From Candidatus Ozemibacteraceae bacterium (GTDB lineage: Bacteria; Muiribacteriota; Ozemobacteria; Ozemobacterales; Ozemobacteraceae), in NCBI GenBank assembly GCA_937998695.1, contig CALLCO010000017.1, positions 1 to 40,627 of the forward strand: a stretch of DNA of 40,627 nucleotides, written 5' to 3'. Under the pieces are notes generated by a model, which saw only the letters and a list, made by a program, of their open reading frames with translations, did no database searches and was not told the origin of the DNA. Below are positions 23,540 to 30,451 of the stretch, one piece after another. The position numbers were made by a program, and so were the translations under genes. Each line of letters starts with the position of its first letter. The first letter of the stretch is position 1.

Positions 23540-25321
23540 TCAGCGGCGCGGGCCGGCCAGCGGGTTCGCCGAGGCGGCCCCCCCTTCCCGGCGATGGCGG
23601 CCGGTCTCTCCATTGCGGGGGGCCGGCAGGGCGTAGAAATCGCGCAAGAAACTGCGGATGCGGGGGGCGGCGCGGTGCCGCTGGACGAATTCGTCGATCT
23701 CGCGGCTGCGGGCGGCGGTCTCCTGGCCCGCCTGCAGGCGTCGCCGCTCGTCCTCGGTCAGCAGGGCACCCTTTTCGTAGTCGGCCAGCAGTTGAGGGCT
23801 GGTGGCTTGGTCCGTCCGGCCGTTGAAATCGAGCACCCGCCCGGGGGGCGGCTTCTCTCCCTTCCCTTCCTTGACGATCTTCCGCGGGTCCTGGGTGACC
23901 TGCCCACCAGCCTGCTTGCCTCCAGCGTTCGAGGATGGCCCCGTGGCCGAGCCCTTCTGCATGCCGGGGGGCGGTTGCCAGGGGGAAGCCCCGGCCTGGG
24001 TGCCGGAGCTTGTGCCGGTGCCCGTGTCCGAGCCCTGGCCCGTCCGATTCCCGGCGCTGGTCCCTGGGGAGGTCCCGCTGCCTTGCCCGCTGCCTTGCCC
24101 GCTGCCCTGGCCGGTGCCGCTGCCGGACCCCGACCCGGACTCCTGGCCGGACCCTGATCCCGTCTGGTTTCCGGAACCGCCCGCGCCAGGATTCTGCCCA
24201 CCGCCCGAGGGATTGCCACTCCCGCTTCCGCTCCCAGACTGCCCAGACTGCCCGGACTGGCCGGATGGGCCATCCCGTCCTGGCTGGTCCCCTTGACCGG
24301 ACTTCGATGGGGGGGGCTGCAACCCGGACAATCGCTGGTCGATCCGCTGCAGGCTCTCTTGCAGTTTGGCCAACCGCTCGAGTTCCTTGGCCATCTGCTG
24401 CGCCGCCCGTTGCCGCCGTTCGGGGTTGTCGAGGTTGTTGCGCATCTCCTGCAGGGAAGCCCGCAGATCCTGGGTGGCGTCGTGGTTCAACTTCCCTTGC
24501 GCGTCGTCCAGGGCCTGTCGCAAAGACTCGGCCTGGCTGGTGGACAATCCCGACCCGAGCTGCGGCGCCAGGGCCGCCGCCGCTTTCGCGGCCTGCCCGG
24601 TATCCCCGCGAGACAGGGGATGGCCTACCCCTTGGCTGGTTTGGGAACGGCCCAGGGCCTCGCCCGCCTGCCGCAGATCCTGGGAAGGATTGGCCCCCCG
24701 CACCGACTGTTGCAGACGGTCGGCGGCCTGCTGACGCTCGTCGGTCGATTTGGCGTTCTTCAGCGCCTGGACCGCCCGCTCCAGCTCACGCCGGTCGCGG
24801 GAATCGCCCTGGAACGCCTTAACCGCCTCCTGGACCGCCCGGATGGCGGCGGCCGACCCGTCCCCGGGGCGCAGGAGATTCAGCAGCAGCAAGGCGATGA
24901 ACGAGGCGATCAGGATGATCGGCTCGAACCGCTCGCGCCGCCCGGGAGGGGTGGACTCGACGTCCTGGACGCGCCGGTCGGCTTCGTCCATCAGCGCCAC
25001 CAGCACCGGACTTTCCCGTTCCCGTGGCTCGAACTCCTGCGCGGTGGTCAGCAGGTCGTTCAGATCCTGGGCGGCATCGACGGCCCGGGCCGCCTCGGGC
25101 AGCGACAGCCGGGGGCGGCCCCCGCGCAGCCAGATCAGGGCGGCCACTGGCAGGACCATCCCTGCTAGGAACGGCAACCAGGCGTTCATCCACCAGGCGG
25201 CCAGCAACAGCAAACTGGCGGGAATCAGGGTGAACCGGCCCGCCCGGGCCAGTCGGGCGGCGAAGGCCCGCTCCTCCAGGGTCCGTTTCTCGCGGTCGAG
25301 GATGCCGAGAAAGGCATGCAT
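23540..25321 (-). CDS. DUF4175-like membrane protein with coiled coil and Gly/Ser-rich region
   Basis: A 593-residue protein, first gene of the vWA operon. Two hydrophobic stretches (about 31-66) and another (about 134-151) form the membrane part. Residues 160-340 are predicted coiled coil, rich in Gln, Ala, Arg and Leu. Residues 345-470 are a low-complexity run of Gly, Ser, Gln and Thr repeats (SGSGSGSG-type). A charged C-terminus follows. The layout matches DUF4175-type proteins seen upstream of DUF58/BatA genes. The ATG at 25321 is 6 nt from a -10 box (25328-25333), predicting a leaderless transcript; GAGG is too close to act as a standard Shine-Dalgarno site. Confidence 0.78.
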   Translation of the reverse strand: MHAFLGILDREKRTLEERAFAARLARAGRFTLIPASLLLLAAWWMNAWLPFLAGMVLPVAALIWLRGGRPRLSLPEAARAVDAAQDLNDLLTTAQEFEPRERESPVLVALMDEADRRVQDVESTPPGRRERFEPIILIASFIALLLLNLLRPGDGSAAAIRAVQEAVKAFQGDSRDRRELERAVQALKNAKSTDERQQAADRLQQSVRGANPSQDLRQAGEALGRSQTSQGVGHPLSRGDTGQAAKAAAALAPQLGSGLSTSQAESLRQALDDAQGKLNHDATQDLRASLQEMRNNLDNPERRQRAAQQMAKELERLAKLQESLQRIDQRLSGLQPPPSKSGQGDQPGRDGPSGQSGQSGQSGSGSGSGNPSGGGQNPGAGGSGNQTGSGSGQESGSGSGSGTGQGSGQGSGQGSGTSPGTSAGNRTGQGSDTGTGTSSGTQAGASPWQPPPGMQKGSATGPSSNAGGKQAGGQVTQDPRKIVKEGKGEKPPPGRVLDFNGRTDQATSPQLLADYEKGALLTEDERRRLQAGQETAARSREIDEFVQRHRAAPRIRSFLRDFYALPAPRNGETGRHRREGGAASANPLAGPRR

Positions 25322-25327
25322 GACCTC

Positions 25328-25356
25328 ATTCTAGGGGCCCTGTCAGGCCCTGTCAA
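25328..25356 (-). promoter_or_regulatory. Near-consensus leaderless promoter with tandem 10-bp repeat
   Basis: On the minus strand a perfect TTGACA (25351-25356), a 17-nt spacer and TAGAAT (25328-25333). Six nt then lead to the ATG at 25321. The -35 and spacer contain two tandem copies of a 10-bp unit (plus-strand GGCCCTGTCA, 25336-25345 and 25346-25355), a possible operator lying directly across the promoter. Confidence 0.65.
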
Positions 25357-25375
25357 ACGACCTTTTCCCTCCCCC

Positions 25376-25402
25376 TTGCAAAAGTTCGGGGAACGGTATA
25401 CA
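25376..25402 (+). promoter_or_regulatory. Possible promoter for the LysM gene
   Basis: TTGCAA (25376-25381) and TATACA (25397-25402), separated by only 15 nt. The -10 is good; the spacing is short. It is divergent from, and 20 bp beyond, the -35 box of the vWA operon promoter. Confidence 0.35.
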
Positions 25403-25460
25403 TTCCCACCCGCGGACGAGGTCCGACATTCACCGAATTCAGATAAGGGGGTTTTCTTCG

Positions 25461-26114
25461 ATGCGAGTCAGGCAATTTGCCGTTGTGGCGCTGGTGTTGT
25501 TCCTGTGCTTGGCGGCCACCACCGTGCACGCGGGGGCGCTGTCCAAGATGACCGACTGGTTCAAGACCAAGAAGGTATCGACCACGGTCACCGGGAAGGT
25601 CGAGTCGGTTGACGGCCGCAAGGTCATGTTCAAGACCGACGACGGGCAGGTCCTGCAGTTGACCGGCCGCAAGTCCGAAAAGATCGCCGAGCACCGCGCC
25701 GTCACCATTCGCGTCTTCGGCAACGTGCGCAAGCCCGACGCCAAGTTCCCCACCGGCGGCCTCGAAGTGCGCAACTTCAAGGTCCTCGAAGATGCTCCGG
25801 CCGCCCAGCTGGCCCCCGGACCCGCTCCTGAGCCCGAGCCTGAACCCGAGCCGATCGCCGAGCCAGAGCCGGAACCCGCTCCTGAGCCCGAGCCTGAACC
25901 CGAGCCGATCGCCGAGCCAGAGCATATGTATGAGCCCGCCGCGGCCGAACCCGCCCACTCCGACACCTACATCGTGGAGAAGGGCGACACCCTGGCCAAG
26001 ATCTCCAAGAAGGTCTACGGCACCACCAAGGAGTGGAAGAAGATCGCCGAGTTCAACCACATCACCAACCCCAAGGCCCTCAAGGTCGGCATGACCCTCA
26101 AGATTCCCCGGTAA
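25461..26114 (+). CDS. Exported LysM-domain protein with Pro-Glu repeat linker
   Basis: A 217-residue periplasmic protein. The signal peptide ends near AATTVHA (about residue 24). Residues 36-110 form a small beta domain ([20 protein letters not shown], then a DGQVLQLTG strand). Residues 118-154 are a Glu-Pro repeat, built from an 18-residue unit present almost twice at DNA level. Residues 168-217 are a LysM domain ([18 protein letters not shown], then [11 protein letters not shown]) that would bind peptidoglycan. The rigid Pro-Glu linker probably spaces the two domains across the periplasm. AAGGGGG lies about 10 nt before the ATG. It is monocistronic, with a strong terminator at 26130-26173, and divergent from the vWA operon. 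Confidence 0.92.
   Translation: MRVRQFAVVALVLFLCLAATTVHAGALSKMTDWFKTKKVSTTVTGKVESVDGRKVMFKTDDGQVLQLTGRKSEKIAEHRAVTIRVFGNVRKPDAKFPTGGLEVRNFKVLEDAPAAQLAPGPAPEPEPEPEPIAEPEPEPAPEPEPEPEPIAEPEHMYEPAAAEPAHSDTYIVEKGDTLAKISKKVYGTTKEWKKIAEFNHITNPKALKVGMTLKIPR
25821..25923 (+). repeat. 54-bp tandem repeat inside the LysM gene
   Basis: Two copies with a 54-bp period (25821-25874 and 25875-25923). The second is identical over 49 bp and then diverges. Each encodes the 18-residue unit [21 protein letters not shown] identity rather than only protein similarity suggests a recent duplication or ongoing copy-number change. Confidence 0.9.
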
Positions 26115-26129
26115 CCCAGAGTTCGTTCC

Positions 26130-26173
26130 GCATCCCCCCGGAGGGCGCCCGCTCGCCGGGGGGATGCTGTTTT
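26130..26173 (+). terminator. Intrinsic terminator of the LysM gene
   Basis: A perfect 12-bp stem, GCATCCCCCCGG (26130-26141) with CCGGGGGGATGC (26156-26167), followed by TGTTTT. It lies 15 nt after the stop codon. Confidence 0.85.
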
Positions 26174-26482
26174 CCGTCTCCGGGGAAAAACTTGTCCCGG
26201 GGGGGCCGGCGTCGTTTGATGGCGGGGTCTTTGGCGCACGCCATTTGCCTCGCCTTGCCACGCGACGCTGAACACGCCCGACCACCAGCTCGGGGCGCGC
26301 CGGGCATTCCCTCTCTCCCAAGGCCATCAGCACAGCCTCCCGGGAGAGACGAGGGCCGCCTTCAGGGACGCCTCTGGGCCGAACCCGAGGCCACCGATCC
26401 GAGCCTGCGGAATGGTGTCTGGAGGCGAACCCGGCCCCACAGGACCTGGCAAACCACGGGTGTCATATTGAGACGGAATCGG
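26174..26482. other. 309-bp gap between the LysM terminator and the pgl end
   Basis: Nothing recognised: no coding character, RNA family or clear terminator for the minus-strand pgl transcript. A CCGGGG/CCCGG imperfect repeat occurs near 26182-26203. Confidence 0.5.
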
Positions 26483-27355
26483 CTACAGGCGGCTGGCGGC
26501 GGGGGGGTCGAGCAGCCAGGTGGCGGGGCGGCGGGCCGTCAAGGCGCCGGCCGGCAGGTCGTCGGCCCTCCCTTCCAGCAGGCGGGCCAGTAGGTCTGCC
26601 TTGCCACTGCCGGTGACCAGGAAGACGAGTTCGGGAATGGCCGCCAGCGCGGCGAACGTCAGCGTGAACCGCAGGGTTTTGACCCGGGGGACCCCATACC
26701 AGGCCACCCATGCACCGCCAGCCAGGCGGCCTTCCCACGGGGTGCCCGGGAAAAGGGACGCCGTATGCCCGTCTTCGCCCAACCCCAGCCAAGCCAGGTC
26801 AGCCGGGGCATCCTGCCCAGGACGGGCGGCCCGCAGACGTGCCTCATATCTTGCGATGACCCGGCCCGGATCGCCTTCTCCAGCCCCTTCGAAGGGAATC
26901 CAGACGGTTTCGCCGCGGCGATGGGCCAACAGGGTGGCGTCGATCATGCCCTGGTTGCTGTCGGGGTGGGCGGGAAGCACGTCCCGCTCGTCGACCTGGA
27001 TCCAGGTGCCGGCGACCACCCCGGGGTCCGCGGCGGCGGCGGTCTCGCCCAGGAGGCGATACACAGGGCGGGGCGTGTTTCCCCCCGATAGGGCGGTCAC
27101 GGGCGGGTGTCCCAGGCGGCCGGCCAGTTCGTGACGGCGGTGGGTCAGCCAGGCGGCGGCCTCGGCGGCGAAAGAATCGCTCGAGTTGGCGACCAGGACG
27201 CGCCCGCGCGGGTATTCCCGCCCCGAAGATCCTCCAAAGGGAAGGGCCGCCGAAGCGCTCGCTCGGGGCGGCGAGAGGGACGGGGAGCCGGGATCGGGCG
27301 GGAGCCGGGGAGCTGAGGGCTGATGGCTCCGCTCGCGACAGTCGAAGCCGCTCAT
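26483..27355 (-). CDS. pgl: 6-Phosphogluconolactonase
   Basis: Hydrolyses 6-phosphogluconolactone to 6-phosphogluconate, the second step of the oxidative pentose phosphate pathway. The protein has 290 residues, longer than the usual ~230-260, because of a Ser/Pro/Arg-rich N-terminal extension of about 45 residues before the domain start (RGRVLVANSSDSF). Family landmarks are VTALSGGNTPRPVY, WIQVDERDVLPAHPDSNQGM and LAWLGLGEDGHTASLFPG. The ATG at 27355 overlaps the zwf stop by 4 bp (ATGA), which favours this start despite the odd extension; initiation at an internal codon cannot be excluded. It is the third gene of gnd-zwf-pgl. Confidence 0.93.
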   Translation of the reverse strand: MSGFDCRERSHQPSAPRLPPDPGSPSLSPPRASASAALPFGGSSGREYPRGRVLVANSSDSFAAEAAAWLTHRRHELAGRLGHPPVTALSGGNTPRPVYRLLGETAAAADPGVVAGTWIQVDERDVLPAHPDSNQGMIDATLLAHRRGETVWIPFEGAGEGDPGRVIARYEARLRAARPGQDAPADLAWLGLGEDGHTASLFPGTPWEGRLAGGAWVAWYGVPRVKTLRFTLTFAALAAIPELVFLVTGSGKADLLARLLEGRADDLPAGALTARRPATWLLDPPAASRL

Positions 27356-28920
27356 CGGCCCGCTCCGGGGCAATTCCGGCCTGCCCCCGCGCGCGAGGCC
27401 AGTGTTCGCCAGGCCCGGCCGTCGGCGGCCAGTAGGGCGTCCGCGGCGGCGGGGCCTTCGGTCCCCGCTTCGTATTCGCCCAGCCGGAGGGGGGCTTCCC
27501 GGGCCCACCCCTCCCGGATGGGATCGACGAACCGCCAGGCGGCCTCGATCTCGTCATGCTGCAGGAACAGGCTGTCGTCGTGGTGGAGGGCATCCAGCAG
27601 GAGGCGCTCGTAGGCATCGGGACGGTAGGCGTCGAACGACGTCTGGTACGAGAAGTCGAGGTCGACCGGGGCCAGCCGGAACTCCATGCCCGGCACCTTC
27701 GACTGCACGGTCAGGTGGATCCCTTCATCGGGCTGCACCCGGATGACGAGCACGTCGGGCGCGATGGCGCCCGGCTTCGTGGCGGCTCCGGGTGGGAAGA
27801 TGTGCCCCGGCACCTCTTTGAAGACGATGGCGATCTCGGTCTGACTGGCCGACAGCCGCTTGCCCGCCCGCAGGTAGAAGGGAATCCCGCTCCAGCGCCA
27901 GGTGTCGATCCAGACCCGCAGGGCGGCGTAGGTCTCGGTGGTCGAGTCGGGGGCCACCCCGGGCTCCTCGAGGTAGCCGGGGATGGTCGGTTCGCCCGCG
28001 TGCTGCCGGCGACCGTAGCGGGCCCGGCAGGTCTGGGTGGGCGTGTCGCTCGCCGCGATCGGGCGCAGTGCGGCCAGCACCTTTTTCTTCTCGATCCGGA
28101 CGCAGGCCGGATGATGGGAGAGCGGGGGCTCCATGGCGGTCAGGCAGAGCACCTGCAGAAGGTGATTCTGCACCACGTCGCGTAGGATGCCGGTGCGGTC
28201 GAAATACGCCGCGCGCGTCCCCACGCCGATGGTCTCGGCGAAACTGATCTGGACATGATCGACGAACTGGCGATTCCAGACCGGCTCAAACAAAATGTTG
28301 GCGAAGCGCAGGGCCAGGATGTTCTGCACCGCCTCCTTCCCCAGGTAGTGGTCGATGCGCAAGATCTGGCTTTCGTCGGCCACTTCTTGCAGTCGGGCAT
28401 GGAGGGCCCGGGCGCTCGCCAGGTCGGTGCCGAACGGCTTTTCGACCAGCAGCCGGGCGGGGCAGGGCGTCTGCCGGTCGCGGGCCAGGAAAGGCGCCAG
28501 GACGGTCAGGAAGGCGGCGATCTGCTCTGGAGGAATCGCCAGGTAGAACAGGCGGGCTGGGGCGGCGCCCTTCCCTTCGATCGCCTGCAGGGCGTCGGCG
28601 AACGGCCCTCCCGCCCCGGGGGCGCCGGGATCGAGCGGCACGTAGTGGAACCGCTCGAGCATGGCCGCGAGGCCGCGGCGGGTCAACGGGTCGGCGGCCG
28701 GGCCCGCCCCTTCCCGCAGGTGGGTGGTCAGTTCCTCGCGGGTCAGGGGCCGTCGCCCGGTCAGGACGACGTGCAAGTCGGAGGGCAGGGCCCCCGCCGC
28801 TCGCAGGCGGGCCAGCGCGGGAATCAGCTTCCGCCGGGCCAGGTCACCGGTGCCGCCGCAGATGACCAGGGAAGAGGTGCAGCGCGGCGGCGCCGGCTTC
28901 AACAGCGTGCTCAGATCCAT
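27352..28920 (-). CDS. zwf: Glucose-6-phosphate 1-dehydrogenase
   Basis: Oxidises glucose-6-phosphate to 6-phosphogluconolactone, normally with NADP+. The protein has 522 residues, near the family norm. The coenzyme loop is GGTGDLARR (22-30), with EKPFG at 160-164 and the substrate/active-site signature RIDHYLGKE at 188-196. FKEVPGHIF and the C-terminal domain follow. The start MDLSTLLKP at 28920 is chosen from the family N-terminus; an in-frame reading continuing upstream through gnd is rejected. Unusually, the 17 nt before the ATG are all C and A (complement of a G-quadruplex motif), with no Shine-Dalgarno sequence. Translation may depend on coupling to gnd. The stop overlaps pgl. Confidence 0.97.
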   Translation of the reverse strand: MDLSTLLKPAPPRCTSSLVICGGTGDLARRKLIPALARLRAAGALPSDLHVVLTGRRPLTREELTTHLREGAGPAADPLTRRGLAAMLERFHYVPLDPGAPGAGGPFADALQAIEGKGAAPARLFYLAIPPEQIAAFLTVLAPFLARDRQTPCPARLLVEKPFGTDLASARALHARLQEVADESQILRIDHYLGKEAVQNILALRFANILFEPVWNRQFVDHVQISFAETIGVGTRAAYFDRTGILRDVVQNHLLQVLCLTAMEPPLSHHPACVRIEKKKVLAALRPIAASDTPTQTCRARYGRRQHAGEPTIPGYLEEPGVAPDSTTETYAALRVWIDTWRWSGIPFYLRAGKRLSASQTEIAIVFKEVPGHIFPPGAATKPGAIAPDVLVIRVQPDEGIHLTVQSKVPGMEFRLAPVDLDFSYQTSFDAYRPDAYERLLLDALHHDDSLFLQHDEIEAAWRFVDPIREGWAREAPLRLGEYEAGTEGPAAADALLAADGRAWRTLASRAGAGRNCPGAGR

Positions 28921-28937
28921 GGGTGGGTGGGGGTGGG
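28921..28937 (+). other. G-quadruplex motif filling the gnd-zwf spacer
   Basis: The plus strand reads GGGTGGGTGGGGGTGGG: four G-tracts with single-T loops, one of the most stable intramolecular quadruplex designs. It occupies exactly the 17 bp between the gnd stop and the zwf ATG. The mRNA strand is C-rich and lacks a ribosome binding site. Confidence 0.8.
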
Positions 28938-29942
28938 TCAGCGGCCGCGGCCCGTCGTGGGCGATCCATTGGGCTCGGCAGCCTCGCCCGCCCTGCCCAC
29001 CCCGCCCGCGCCGCCGACCGGGGGAGCGGCGGTGGCGGCGGCGGTGGTGACGGTGACGGCATGCCCGCCGAACCGGTTCCGCAAGGCGGCCAGGAACCGG
29101 TTGCCGAAAGCATCGTCCTGGCGCGAGGCGAACCGGGCGAACAGGGCGGCGGCAAAGGCCGGGGCGGGAACCCCGGCGGCGATGGCCGTTTCCAAGGCCC
29201 AGCGGCCTTCGCCGGAGTCGTCGACCCGGCCCCGCAGGCCCGCCAGATGCGGGTCGTCGCGGAAGATGCCCTCGGCCAGCTCCAGCAACCAGGAGCGCAC
29301 CACGCTCCCGTGGTTCCAGAGGGTTGAGATGCGGCCGAGATCGAGGCCCAGACCGCTGCGTTCCATTAGTTCGAAGCCTTCGGCATAGGCCTGCATCATG
29401 CCGTATTCCACCGCGTTGTGCACCATCTTGACGAAATGGCCGGCACTGCCCGGACCCACGTGGGCCCACCCTTCCGTTCCGCCGGCCAGGTCGGTGAAAA
29501 CGGGGGCCAGGCGGTCCACGGCCGCCGCGTCCCCGCCGATCATCAGGCAATAGCCCTTTTCGAGGCCCCAGATGCCGCCGCTGGTGCCGACGTCCAGAAA
29601 CTGGCGGCGTCGCCCGGCCATCTCGGCGTGTCGACGCCGGCTGTCGCGCCAGTCGGAGTTGCCGCCGTCGACGATCAGGTCGCCCTCATCGAGGGATTCT
29701 GCCAGGACCCGCAGGGTCTCTTCCGTGGCCGCCCCGGCCGGAACCATGCTCCAGACCGTCCGCGGGGCCGGCAGGGCGGTTCGGAACGCTCCCAGGTCAT
29801 CCACCCACGTGGCCCCGGCGGCTTCGGCCTCGGCGCGGCGGGTCGCCGAACGGGCCGTGCAGAAAACCCGGTGTCCGTGCAGGATCAGCCGCCTGACCAT
29901 GTTCATGCCCATCTTCCCAACTCCGACGAACCCGATGTCCAT
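28938..29942 (-). CDS. gnd: 6-Phosphogluconate dehydrogenase, decarboxylating, short form
   Basis: Converts 6-phosphogluconate to ribulose-5-phosphate, CO2 and NAD(P)H. At 334 residues it is the short (GndA/YqeC-type) form rather than the ~470-residue one. It has an N-terminal GVGKMGMNMV nucleotide loop (7-16), VDGGNSDWRDS (91-101), VGTSGGIWGLEKGYCLMIGG (118-137) and the catalytic Lys172 in GHFVKMVHNAVEYGMMQ. After the second beta strand the sequence is CTARSATRR, whose arginines could bind the NADP 2'-phosphate, whereas many short forms use NAD. The last ~30 residues are low-complexity Ala/Gly/Thr. GGAGG lies 5 nt before the ATG, with a promoter at 29993-30022. It is the first gene of the operon. 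Confidence 0.95.
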   Translation of the reverse strand: MDIGFVGVGKMGMNMVRRLILHGHRVFCTARSATRRAEAEAAGATWVDDLGAFRTALPAPRTVWSMVPAGAATEETLRVLAESLDEGDLIVDGGNSDWRDSRRRHAEMAGRRRQFLDVGTSGGIWGLEKGYCLMIGGDAAAVDRLAPVFTDLAGGTEGWAHVGPGSAGHFVKMVHNAVEYGMMQAYAEGFELMERSGLGLDLGRISTLWNHGSVVRSWLLELAEGIFRDDPHLAGLRGRVDDSGEGRWALETAIAAGVPAPAFAAALFARFASRQDDAFGNRFLAALRNRFGGHAVTVTTAAATAAPPVGGAGGVGRAGEAAEPNGSPTTGRGR

Positions 29943-29992
29943 GCCGACCTCCGTTGCGTTCGAGGGCCTTCTTCGTGCGGCCCAGCCATATC

Positions 29993-30022
29993 ATTGTAGG
30001 GGGAGGGCAACCGCGAATGCAA
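29993..30022 (-). promoter_or_regulatory. Promoter for gnd-zwf-pgl
   Basis: TTGCAT (30017-30022), an 18-nt spacer and TACAAT (29993-29998) on the minus strand. The predicted leader is about 45 nt and contains the gnd GGAGG. Confidence 0.65.
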
Positions 30023-30118
30023 CCGATGGGAAATTCACCATAAATCCCCACTGGAATATGGGAGAAGAATATGCTATCTTCTCTGCCGTCTTTCCTCAGA
30101 ATCTCAGGGAGGTTACCA

Positions 30119-30295
30119 ATGAAAAACGTTGAAATGACGGTTGAGGGCAATCTGCTGGTCATCAAGATCGATCTGACCAAGGAATACGGGGCGTCGTCCT
30201 CGGGCAAGTCGGTCATCGTCGCGACCACTGAAGGCAACTACACGATCCCGGGCCGCGAAGAGAAGATCGGCCTCAACGTCTACCGGAAGAAGTAG
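30119..30295 (+). CDS. Small conserved-type protein of unknown function
   Basis: A 58-residue soluble protein starting MKNVEMTVEGNLLVIKIDL and ending IGLNVYRKK, mostly beta with a central SSSGKSVIVATTEGNY loop. From memory, similar tiny proteins occur in several phyla as uncharacterised genes; no function is known to me. The ATG at 30119 has AGGGAGG 6 nt upstream, an excellent site. The upstream ~60 bp are notably AT-rich for this window, with possible promoter hexamers (TTCACC/TATGGG or TGGAAT/TATCTT). Strong translation signals and small size suggest an abundant product. It is a single gene between converging or diverging neighbours. Confidence 0.85.
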   Translation: MKNVEMTVEGNLLVIKIDLTKEYGASSSGKSVIVATTEGNYTIPGREEKIGLNVYRKK

Positions 30296-30308
30296 TCGCC
30301 ACTTCTTC
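30286..30308 (+). terminator. Hairpin over the stop of the 58-residue protein gene
   Basis: GAAGAAGT (30286-30293) pairs with ACTTCTTC (30301-30308) across the stop codon. No T-tract follows. It may stabilise the mRNA 3' end rather than terminate. Confidence 0.35.
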
Positions 30309-30373
30309 GGGGTTCTCCCAATCCGGGGTTGAGCCGCTCTTGATGGGCCGGCTTTCTGTGGTTGGGAAGCATT

Positions 30374-30404
30374 CGGCAACCGGTATTGTCGCAGCCGGTT
30401 GCCG
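30374..30404. terminator. Hairpin between converging genes
   Basis: CGGCAACCGG (30374-30383) pairs perfectly with CCGGTTGCCG (30395-30404) around an 11-nt loop. It lies between the plus-strand small gene (ends 30295) and the minus-strand gene ending at 30452. The flanks are only weakly T-rich. Confidence 0.5.
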
Positions 30405-30451
30405 CTTCCATGTACCCCGATTTCCCGGCTGACCCCCGGGACGCCGGTATC

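Noticed and set aside
23930-24290. Short G/C tandem repeats suggesting a CRISPR or VNTR element
   Set aside because: They encode the Gly/Ser-rich linker of the coiled-coil protein. There are no uniform spacers and the reading frame is preserved.
28921-29550. Upstream in-frame extension of zwf
   Set aside because: It runs through gnd in another frame with Arg/Pro-rich noise. The family N-terminus begins at the ATG at 28920.
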